From contig DAOL01000069.1 in NCBI GenBank assembly GCA_002501845.1, positions 660-6,612 of the forward strand: 5,953 nucleotides of DNA. Direction: 5' to 3'. The position numbers and the translations under genes are program-made. Positions within the stretch are counted from its first letter, which is position 1. Each line of letters starts with the position of its first letter. Shown here piece by piece: positions 1 through 4,304 of this stretch. The notes under the pieces were generated by a model. That model was not told the DNA's origin and searched no databases. It was given only the letters and a program-made list of their open reading frames with translations. Origin of the DNA: Nitrososphaera sp. UBA217 (lineage in GTDB: Archaea > Thermoproteota > Nitrososphaeria > Nitrososphaerales > Nitrososphaeraceae).

Positions 1-100
1 GTGGCGGCGAAATAACTTGCAGGTGCCCAACATCGGTGTAAAACTCCCAGACTTTGTTGATGCCTTGTTTCACTGTAAATCGGTGTAGGAACCTACGCAT
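1..100 (-). CDS. SRPBCC-domain protein, N-terminal fragment (runs off window)
   Basis: An open frame of 33 codons starts at an ATG at 98-100 and leaves the window at base 1. It reads MRRFLHRFTVKQGINK and continues with VWEFYTDVGHLQVISPP. This matches the start of SRPBCC (START/polyketide-cyclase fold) proteins: a first beta strand, then the V-W-E-F-(Y/F)-x-D helix, then the L-x-x-I-(S/T)-P-P turn. Members bind hydrophobic ligands in a deep pocket; many are annotated as 'ligand-binding SRPBCC' or 'SulA-like' without a known substrate. No other ATG, GTG or TTG lies in frame upstream to about 134. A weak TATA-like CTTATT on the minus strand (125-130) lies about 27 bases before the ATG, which would fit a leaderless mRNA. 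It lies 46 bases downstream of tRNA-Cys on the same strand. The ligand cannot be told from this fragment. Confidence 0.72.
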   Translation of the reverse strand, partial: MRRFLHRFTVKQGINKVWEFYTDVGHLQVISPP

Positions 101-146
101 GGTCTGATGGCAGTGATGGGCGCGAATAAGTGTTTGCCGATGAGTT

Positions 147-238
147 TGGAGGTGGGGAGGGGATTCGAACCCCTATAAATCCGCTGACTGCTGATATGCG
201 ATCTGCAGGCGAACGCATGGCCGCTCTGCCACCCCACC
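147..238 (-). tRNA. tRNA-Cys (GCA anticodon), intron-containing, CCA encoded
   Basis: All arms can be folded on the minus strand. The acceptor is GGTGGGG (238-232) with CCCCACC (157-151). The D stem is GCA/TGC, with A14 and G18-G19 in the loop. The anticodon stem is TTCGC/GCGGA with loop CTGCAG-A, giving anticodon GCA. The T arm is AGGGG-TTCGAAT-CCCCT. The discriminator is U (150), the usual identity base of tRNA-Cys, and CCA follows directly (149-147), so the 3' end is genome-encoded. The mature tRNA is interrupted by a 17-base intron between positions 37 and 38 (186-202). The gene has its own TATA box upstream. It decodes UGC/UGU cysteine codons. Confidence 0.95.
186..202 (-). other. 17-base tRNA-Cys intron (bulge-helix-bulge splice site)
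   Basis: The intron lies between G37 and A38 of tRNA-Cys, the commonest archaeal position. On the minus strand CTGC (tRNA 32-35) pairs with GCAG near the intron's 3' end to give a 4-bp central helix. It is flanked by three-base bulges: AGA at the 5' site, cut after AG, and TCA at the 3' site, cut before A. This is the layout recognised by the archaeal splicing endonuclease EndA. The inner helix inside the intron is poor, so the site is a relaxed form of the motif. Removal restores a 7-base anticodon loop and a fully paired anticodon stem. Confidence 0.9.
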
Positions 239-259
239 GCAGTTATTCTTTTTTAAGTT

Positions 260-841
260 CTAATTTAAAGCATTAGCATGTGACCGCGCTGCTAGCTTGG
301 CGACCCGAATTGGTTCCGGAACTGAGCCCTGCAGGGTGAATGAGTTCAAAATTGAAACAACTTTCTTTTGGCTCAGACCCCAGTAGCGGATGAAAAGATT
401 CTTACCGGTTTTCAGAGCGATCCGTTCGCGCTTGCCCAGTTTCTGGTACTGTTCCACCTTGTGCTGCCAGTCGTCAAAGTGATGCTTGATGCTCCCCTCG
501 AGCCCTTTCGAATCTTCAAACGTTATCGCGACAACAGGTAGCCCGGTCGCGCCTGCGATTTTCTCGCCGTTGATAATGTTGTACATGCTGATCACGAGGC
601 CGTCTAGCAATATGCAGTTGATGTCGTCCCTTGCAAGAGACTTGTGTATAGAAATTATACTTTCAGTAGCGTCATCGCCTTCTATCGTAGAGCTGCCAAA
701 CATCATACCGTCTATTATCAGGTCGCGCCGCATAACGACGCCGGCAAGCGTTGATTTTTTGCAGGATCTCTTGAAACTTTCCGCTATGCCAAGCACCCTG
801 AACCCTTTTTTTTCCGAATGGATCCTGCGGGCAGCTGGCAA
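260..841 (-). CDS. DUF99 / UPF0215 family protein (RNase H-like, endonuclease V relative)
   Basis: This 193-residue protein has the DUF99 pattern. It has FRVLGIAESF (14-23), a first strand followed by AGVVMRRDLIIDG (33-45). Then come a D-D-A-T segment (56-59), CILLDGLVISMYNIIN (76-91) and the TGLPVVAITFED strand (99-110). DUF99 is archaeal, of unknown biochemical function, and is related to the endonuclease V/RNase H fold. In many members the first strand is followed by Asp (G-I-D); here it is Ala20-Glu21, so a nuclease-like metal site may be changed. The start is taken as TTG at 839-841, one base after the stop of the upstream EF-like gene, because no ATG precedes the conserved FRVLGI strand. 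That spacing indicates an operon with the EF-like gene. The stop (TAG, 260-262) lies next to the tRNA TATA box. Confidence 0.85.
   Translation of the reverse strand: MPAARRIHSEKKGFRVLGIAESFKRSCKKSTLAGVVMRRDLIIDGMMFGSSTIEGDDATESIISIHKSLARDDINCILLDGLVISMYNIINGEKIAGATGLPVVAITFEDSKGLEGSIKHHFDDWQHKVEQYQKLGKRERIALKTGKNLFIRYWGLSQKKVVSILNSFTLQGSVPEPIRVAKLAARSHANALN
263..270 (-). promoter_or_regulatory. TATA box of tRNA-Cys
   Basis: On the minus strand this reads CTTTAAAT and is centred about 28 bases before the first base of the tRNA (238), the expected archaeal TBP spacing. It begins one base after the stop codon of the DUF99 gene, so the tRNA can be transcribed independently of the upstream gene pair. 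No T-rich terminator is visible between the DUF99 stop and the tRNA, so read-through is also possible. Confidence 0.65.
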
Positions 842-842
842 T

Positions 843-1787
843 TTATTGTATCAACCCTTTGCCCGCTATCCGTGTCCGCGGGCTGTCCGGCTTTAGCAGC
901 ACAAGCGTCTGCCCCTGCTGATAGACGATCGGCTTTTCCGGCGTCACATGCAAAATCTCGCCTTCAAATTTTACCTTCGCAGCCTTGACCTGCATGCCGA
1001 CCGAGATCATGTACGTGTGGTTCTCTGGAAGGTCTCCCTGGAAGAACCGGCTCATTGCAAACTTGACTGGAATTGTGTCTGACGAGACCTTGACCGCGCC
1101 GGCCGCGCATATTACGTCGCCTCTCGAAATGTCGTCAGCTCCACCACCCTTGATCGCAAGCCCAACCCTTGCAGGGCTTGAAGAGCTTTCAACAGGGTCG
1201 TCATGCATCTGAATGGACTTAACAAGAATGTTTTTTTTGCCCGGTAGCAGGGCAAGCTCGTCGTAGACTTTGACTGTGCCCTGTTTGACCACCCCGAGCG
1301 CGACCGTGCCGACACCCTTAACGTCAAAGGCGTGGTCGACCGGGATTATTAGAGGCCCGGCTGCGCTTTTGGGTTTGAGCTTGGCCATTTCTTGTTTTAG
1401 CTCGTCGACAGAATCCACGAACTGGTAATTGGCAAGCGACGTCGATTTCAGGTGCATTTTCAGTTTTTCCCTGTCAACTTCGTATGAGTGGAGCACGAAC
1501 CCATCGCCGAGGCTGACCGAGTCAAGCGCCATTATCTGCTCGCCAAGGAATTTGTCTAGCTTGGCAACGTTCAGTATAGCATACTCGGCGATGTTGACCG
1601 CTTGCATGAGCGACTGTATCTTGTCGGGAAATGTGGCGGGCGCAGTCCAGGTGTAAACCGTGTCCGCGGTCTTGCGATCATGAATTACGATGTCTGTCGC
1701 AGTCCCCTTTTTCCCAAGCTGTGCGGCTATGCTTGAGTCGCCCAGTACGACAAAGTTGATGCTGTTCAACATGTTAGTGGAATCCAA
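843..1787 (-). CDS. EF-Tu/SelB-like protein lacking GTPase motifs (pseudo-GTPase)
   Basis: This protein is 314 residues from the TTG start. Residues 145-227 are a clear EF-Tu-type domain 2: FDVKGVGTVALGVVKQGTVKV, a short loop, then ALLPGKK, VKSIQMHDDPVE, ARVGLAIKG and DISRGDVI. This is the signature of the SelB/EF-Tu translation-factor barrel. A domain-3-like barrel follows (about 238-314). The N-terminal part (11-90) keeps the length and strand pattern of a small G domain, but there is no GxxxxGK(S/T) P-loop at VLGDSSIAAQLGKKG, no DxxG and no NKxD. It is therefore unlikely to bind GTP in the usual way. Related degenerate SelB-like paralogues occur in archaea, with no settled role that I know of. 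An alternative start, ATG at 1770-1772 (residue 6), would lie about 25 bases below a TTTTAT box. It is co-transcribed with the DUF99 gene. Confidence 0.82.
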   Translation of the reverse strand: MDSTNMLNSINFVVLGDSSIAAQLGKKGTATDIVIHDRKTADTVYTWTAPATFPDKIQSLMQAVNIAEYAILNVAKLDKFLGEQIMALDSVSLGDGFVLHSYEVDREKLKMHLKSTSLANYQFVDSVDELKQEMAKLKPKSAAGPLIIPVDHAFDVKGVGTVALGVVKQGTVKVYDELALLPGKKNILVKSIQMHDDPVESSSSPARVGLAIKGGGADDISRGDVICAAGAVKVSSDTIPVKFAMSRFFQGDLPENHTYMISVGMQVKAAKVKFEGEILHVTPEKPIVYQQGQTLVLLKPDSPRTRIAGKGLIQ

Positions 1788-1792
1788 GTTCT

Positions 1793-1829
1793 GATAAAAT
1801 CCTTTGTATAGAACAATATTATATAAGAG
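1793..1829 (-). promoter_or_regulatory. Promoter region of the EF-like/DUF99 operon
   Basis: On the minus strand a strong TATA-like CTTATATAATATT spans 1828-1816 and a second box, GATTTTATC, spans 1801-1793. The first would place initiation near 1796, giving a 10-base leader to the TTG start or 24 bases to the ATG at 1772. The second would give a leaderless message starting at the ATG at 1772. The first box is nearly symmetrical and could also serve the plus-strand gene. The sequence alone does not decide between them. Confidence 0.5.
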
Positions 1830-1841
1830 CTATGCTTGCAA

Positions 1842-1851
1842 TTTTTATAAT
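1842..1851 (+). promoter_or_regulatory. TATA box of the winged-helix gene
   Basis: TTTTTATAAT is centred about 27 bases before the ATG at 1874. This is the spacing expected if transcription starts at or next to the A of that ATG (leaderless mRNA). It lies inside the longer reading frame that begins at 1832, which argues that the longer frame is not translated from its first ATG. Confidence 0.6.
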
Positions 1852-1873
1852 GGTTATCCTCTTAGTAATAAAC

Positions 1874-2137
1874 ATGAAATATAGGAGCAGAACCGACATT
1901 GTTTCGCAGATCTTGGAAGCTGCGAACGGCGGCGCGACAAAGACCAAGATAATGTACAAAGCATACCTTTCGTACGCGCAGCTAAAGGAATATCTTTCAG
2001 TTCTGGTAGAGAACGGCCTGCTTGAATTTGAGAAGGGAACGCAGACTTACAAGACTACTTCCAAGGGATTGCAGTTCCTAAAGACATACAGCCAGATCGG
2101 CGGCCTCATCGTCCCGGACACCGGAACAGAAAAGTAA
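1874..2137 (+). CDS. Winged helix-turn-helix DNA-binding protein (HTH_45-like), 87 aa
   Basis: From the ATG at 1874 the protein begins MKYRSRTDIVSQILEAANGG. A KTKIMYKAYLSYAQLKEYL segment follows, where the second and third helices are expected; the latter is the likely recognition helix. Next come VENGLLEF, a wing (EKGTQTYKTTSKG) and a last helix (LQFLKTYSQI). This is the single-domain winged-helix type that is very abundant in Thaumarchaeota, and its members typically start with an MKYRSRT-like sequence. The frame is open further upstream to ATGs at 1832 and 1850. Those starts would add a hydrophobic MLAIFIMVILLVIN stretch, but the TATA box at 1842-1851 fits the start at 1874. It is divergent from the EF-like operon and may regulate it or itself, by position only. 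No cysteine or ligand domain is seen. Confidence 0.88.
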   Translation: MKYRSRTDIVSQILEAANGGATKTKIMYKAYLSYAQLKEYLSVLVENGLLEFEKGTQTYKTTSKGLQFLKTYSQIGGLIVPDTGTEK

Positions 2138-2437
2138 CTACTTTTTTGTTATCTTTTCGCCGAGATCGTCCAGCGTGAATACAAAGCGGGAGCCCTCATA
2201 CTCTTCAGTTCCCAGCCTTTCCCAGTTCACTTTGTATTCGCGGGTGAGCTGTCTCCCTATTATCTTGATCTTTTTCGGCAGGTCCGTCCAGAGTTTTTCA
2301 ACTTTTTCGGGGTTCTTCGTCATCAAAATAGACCTACGCCTCCTCATCAAGTACTTTACTGCAACGTTTCTGTGTACCTGACCTTCTACTGGGATTTGTT
2401 CACTTCCAGTATCAATCGTAAACTGACGTTTTGCCAA
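2138..2437 (-). CDS. Conserved-type hypothetical basic protein, 99 aa
   Basis: I do not recognise a named family. The protein begins MAKRQFTIDTGSEQIPVEGQ. It then has an Arg-rich stretch, KYLMRRRRSILMTKN (28-42), a helix-like EKVEKLWTDLPKKIKIIG, and ends in a strand (GSRFVFTLDDL) and a Lys-rich tail. It has no cysteine, signal peptide or membrane segment, and the strong positive charge would suit nucleic-acid or ribosome contact, which is inference only. The start is TTG at 2435-2437; no ATG or GTG lies in frame between it and an upstream TAA at 2453-2455, and the next ATG (residue 31) would remove a third of the protein. A TATA-like TTGTATACATT on the minus strand lies about 24 bases upstream. 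The stop abuts the stop of the convergent winged-helix gene. Coding reality is supported by length, single promoter and tight gene packing. Confidence 0.72.
   Translation of the reverse strand: MAKRQFTIDTGSEQIPVEGQVHRNVAVKYLMRRRRSILMTKNPEKVEKLWTDLPKKIKIIGRQLTREYKVNWERLGTEEYEGSRFVFTLDDLGEKITKK
2140..2156 (+). terminator. T-rich terminator of the winged-helix gene
   Basis: The plus strand reads ACTTTTTTGTTATCTTTT just after the TAA stop at 2135-2137, a run of six T and a run of four T. This is the type of U-rich tract that ends archaeal transcripts. It lies inside the last codons (Lys-rich) of the convergent gene, so one stretch both ends one transcript and encodes the other protein's tail. 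Confidence 0.5.
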
Positions 2438-2454
2438 TGCAATTAGTCCAAGTT

Positions 2455-2466
2455 AATGTATACAAA
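2455..2466 (-). promoter_or_regulatory. TATA-like promoter of the 99-residue protein gene
   Basis: On the minus strand this reads TTTGTATACATT, centred about 24 bases before the TTG start at 2437. It contains the 8-base palindrome TGTATACA. It lies immediately downstream of the nirK terminator tract, so the gene is expected to be transcribed separately from nirK. Confidence 0.45.
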
Positions 2467-2477
2467 AGCTTTGTGGT

Positions 2478-2500
2478 TAAAAATAAAAAGGAAAAAGGAT
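2478..2500 (-). terminator. T-rich transcription terminator of nirK
   Basis: Downstream of the nirK stop (2510-2512) the minus strand carries three T-tracts in a row: CCTTTTTCC, CCTTTTTATTTTTAACC. No strong stem-loop is needed or seen; archaeal RNA polymerase stops at such T-runs. The strength of the tract suits a highly transcribed gene. Confidence 0.65.
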
Positions 2501-2509
2501 GAGGGGCGT

Positions 2510-3679
2510 TTAGCCCGTCATGCTGCCCAATGTTTCTTCCATCGACATTACCGCTGTTCCCTCTGGCTGGTCATGGGCCATAGCTGGTTCACTGTCGAGT
2601 GCTATCACAGCGAACGCACCACCTTTTACTACATCAGTCATTTCGTGGTCGACCCCGACATAGATGCCAGGCGTACCATCTGGACTTCCTTCTGGTCCTC
2701 CTCCTTGTGGGAAGACTGCTTCAATGACAGTTGCGGAACCTGGCGGAATGGTCCACGTTTCATCATTCTTGTCTTGGGTGCCATATCTGTTCTTTATCGA
2801 GCCATCTCTGACATCCATCTGAGCCCCTATGAAGTGGAATGCGATGTAGTCGTTCGGTCCTGCATTGACGATGTACCATCTTGTCTGCTCACCTGGTTTG
2901 ACCACGAAGAAGTCCTTCAAGGTGCCATTCCCAGCAAGTGCATCTCCTAGCGCTTTATTAAGCGGTTTGTTCAGAATAAGCTTCGCCACTCCTCCAATTG
3001 CTGGAGCATACTTGTGTGCCATTCCGTTGGTGAGTACAAAGTCATTCTGCTTGGCGAGGAACTTTAATGCATCAAAGCTTCCTGTGCCGTTTCCAGTACC
3101 AAATGGATTCGAACTGGTATCAATATTGGTGCTGTAAACCTGTCCAAAAGCTAGATAGAATTCTTTGGCTGGTTTCTCATTGTGTGGATGAATTACTACA
3201 GCGCCATACATTCCATTGGCAATATGTTCCCATACGCCGACGAGACCGTCACCGCTGCAATGGTAGAAGAATGCGCCTGCGTTCACTGCATTAAATGACC
3301 AAGTCTTACTTTCGCCTGCTTTCACTGGACCGGAGTTGGCTCCTGTTGTAGTAATTGCGGCGTGGAAGTCAAGACTGTGAATCTGCTTACCTTCATTCTT
3401 CAAAGTAATTTCTACCTTGTCTCCTTGATGAACTGCTATAACTGGTCCTGGTATAGTTCCATTGAATACCATCGCGTTGTACATTACACCTCCTGGATGC
3501 AAATCACTGTCTGGTACAATTTGTAGTTCTTTTTCGCTTGCGACTAAGGTAAAGTGTTTTGTTTTGCCGGTATCTTGTGCCTGTGCTGTTGATAGTGGGA
3601 ATGCCGTAAACAGTGGACTGAAAATTAGTCCTACTACCAGAACACCAGCAGCCAAGCCTGCAATGATTGCCTTGTTCAT
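2510..3679 (-). CDS. nirK: Copper-containing nitrite reductase (NirK), two-domain multicopper oxidase
   Basis: This 389-residue exported cupredoxin protein has a signal or anchor segment at 1-35 (basic MNK, hydrophobic core, then AQAQ). Domain 1 carries the NirK copper pattern. H101 in IHSLDFHAA is a type-1 ligand, D104 is the active-site Asp, and H106 is type 2. In FYHCSG, H140 is type 2 and C141 is type 1. H152 and M157 (EHIANGM) complete type 1. Domain 2 ends with VGVDHEMTD, where H345 is the third type-2 ligand given across the subunit interface of the trimer. The position usually held by the catalytic His (PHLIGGH in bacterial enzymes) appears as Gln287 (FHFIGAQMD). The enzyme reduces nitrite to NO outside the membrane; archaeal NirK is among the most expressed proteins of ammonia oxidisers. 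A 28-residue Met/Asp/Glu-rich tail follows the fold. It has its own strong promoter and terminator. Confidence 0.95.
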   Translation of the reverse strand: MNKAIIAGLAAGVLVVGLIFSPLFTAFPLSTAQAQDTGKTKHFTLVASEKELQIVPDSDLHPGGVMYNAMVFNGTIPGPVIAVHQGDKVEITLKNEGKQIHSLDFHAAITTTGANSGPVKAGESKTWSFNAVNAGAFFYHCSGDGLVGVWEHIANGMYGAVVIHPHNEKPAKEFYLAFGQVYSTNIDTSSNPFGTGNGTGSFDALKFLAKQNDFVLTNGMAHKYAPAIGGVAKLILNKPLNKALGDALAGNGTLKDFFVVKPGEQTRWYIVNAGPNDYIAFHFIGAQMDVRDGSIKNRYGTQDKNDETWTIPPGSATVIEAVFPQGGGPEGSPDGTPGIYVGVDHEMTDVVKGGAFAVIALDSEPAMAHDQPEGTAVMSMEETLGSMTG

Positions 3680-3702
3680 TAGCTAAAGGCATAGAAAAGT
3701 GA

Positions 3703-3713
3703 CATATATAAGA
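3703..3713 (-). promoter_or_regulatory. TATA box of nirK
   Basis: On the minus strand this reads TCTTATATATG, a near-ideal archaeal TATA box centred about 28 bases before the nirK ATG (3677-3679). Transcription is therefore expected to start at or within a few bases of the ATG, so the mRNA is leaderless or nearly so and no ribosome-binding site is needed. Confidence 0.75.
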
Positions 3714-3840
3714 CTTCTCAGTGGTCAAGTAGCTTATAATTTCTATATATGAAACATGAGAACTTATTCATAATTGATCTTATATATAGATATAAAAATA
3801 AATCACAATATCTTTAACTGAGCAAACCGGACACTGAATC
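3714..3840. other. AT-rich intergenic region between nirK and the zinc-ribbon gene
   Basis: This spacer holds the upstream region of nirK (minus strand) and the promoter of the zinc-ribbon gene (plus strand). It is much richer in A and T than the genes around it, with several TATA-like segments: CTATATATG near 3743-3751, CTTATATATAGATATAAAAAT at about 3779-3799. The last one, centred near 3795, could start a plus-strand transcript at about 3821 and give a leader of about 20 bases to the GTG at 3841. A 22-codon plus-strand frame from the ATG at 3749 is present but has no support as a gene. No repeat or RNA gene is seen. Confidence 0.55.
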
Positions 3841-4071
3841 GTGCCATTTCTGAGGTCTAATAGAAAGCCAAGGTCAGCGCGCCGCGCGCGAAAACCAATG
3901 CAGGATAACTGGCCCAAGGTGCCGAGGGGTAGATGGCTAAAGTGCACCTACGAAAAATGTGGCTTTGACTGGCTGTACTTTGGCGGCCACAGCTGGGCCG
4001 AGTGTCCCGCTTGCCACTCCACCATAAAGGCCGCTGTGGCGCAGAGGAACTACAGGTCCAGCAGACAATGA
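3841..4071 (+). CDS. Small zinc-ribbon protein with basic N-terminus, 76 aa
   Basis: The protein has a basic N-terminal arm (RSNRKPRSARRARKP, 6-19) and a zinc ribbon at 35-58. The knuckles are CTYEKC (C35, C40) and CPAC (C55, C58), separated by GFDWLYFGGHSWAE. The four cysteines are placed to bind one zinc ion; the first pair is spaced C-x4-C rather than the usual C-x2-C. Small ribbons of this type with a WxxC/WxxxCPxC frame are common in Thaumarchaeota, and their partners are unknown; nucleic-acid binding is inferred from the Arg/Lys arm. GTG at 3841 is used because an in-frame TGA lies at 3835-3837 and the promoter is well upstream. The ATG at 3898 (residue 20) is the alternative and would remove the basic arm. 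It is transcribed away from nirK. Confidence 0.75.
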   Translation: MPFLRSNRKPRSARRARKPMQDNWPKVPRGRWLKCTYEKCGFDWLYFGGHSWAECPACHSTIKAAVAQRNYRSSRQ

Positions 4072-4304
4072 AGGAATTCTCATCCTGTGCGATCGAAAGG
4101 TTAACTGTATCCCCGTTCTTATAGTGCATCAACAGCAGCCCTTTTTCGATCCCATGTTTTTGGCCATCGTTTGCAAGCAGAAGTTTAGCGTGTGCATAAG
4201 CACTCAAACGATTCTGACTCTTTATTGGCCAGGCTGTCGCATAAAGCCTTAGCTTTAGCCGGTCATGATTTCATTGAGCGACGTTCAAGGGAATCTTTGA
4301 CGTT
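4072..4304. other. Intergenic stretch with a doubtful coding-like frame
   Basis: These 233 bases lie between the zinc-ribbon stop and the stop of the secreted protein gene. On the minus strand a frame is open from about 4274 past the zinc-ribbon stop to 3857. Its part outside the zinc-ribbon gene looks protein-like (for example YAHAKLLLANDGQKHGIEKG, then LLLMHYKNGDTVNLSIAQ), with only a TTG at 4205-4207 as a start. The rest of the frame overlaps the zinc-ribbon gene antisense and looks random. I do not accept it as a gene. The plus strand has T-tracts at 4141-4146 and 4156-4161 that could end the zinc-ribbon transcript. A 7-base direct repeat, GACGTTC, occurs at 4280 and 4299; nothing else is seen. 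Confidence 0.4.

Noticed and set aside
486..896. Plus-strand 136-residue open frame over the DUF99 gene
   Set aside because: It is the antisense shadow of the DUF99 coding sequence, with no family resemblance, while the minus-strand frame has clear DUF99 motifs.
147..1787. A selenocysteine system (SelB-like gene near a tRNA)
   Set aside because: The tRNA has anticodon GCA and normal tRNA-Cys features, the SelB-like protein has no GTPase motifs, and no selenocysteine-type tRNA or insertion element is seen.
1832..1873. Hydrophobic N-terminal extension (MLAIFIMVILLVIN) as a membrane anchor on the winged-helix protein
   Set aside because: It covers the best TATA box, and thaumarchaeal relatives start at the MKYRSRT-like sequence; the internal ATG at 1874 fits leaderless transcription. 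Left open as an alternative form.
2456..2950. Plus-strand 164-residue open frame over the 3' half of nirK
   Set aside because: Antisense shadow of nirK; Cys/Trp/His-rich random composition and it runs across the nirK terminator.
3749..3817. 22-codon plus-strand frame in the AT-rich spacer (MKHENLFIID...)
   Set aside because: Too short, composed of AT-rich codons expected by chance, and it overlaps promoter-like sequence of the zinc-ribbon gene.
3857..4207. Minus-strand 116-residue frame as a full gene
   Set aside because: More than half overlaps the zinc-ribbon gene antisense and looks random; only a TTG start and no well-placed promoter. Kept only as a finding for its outer part.
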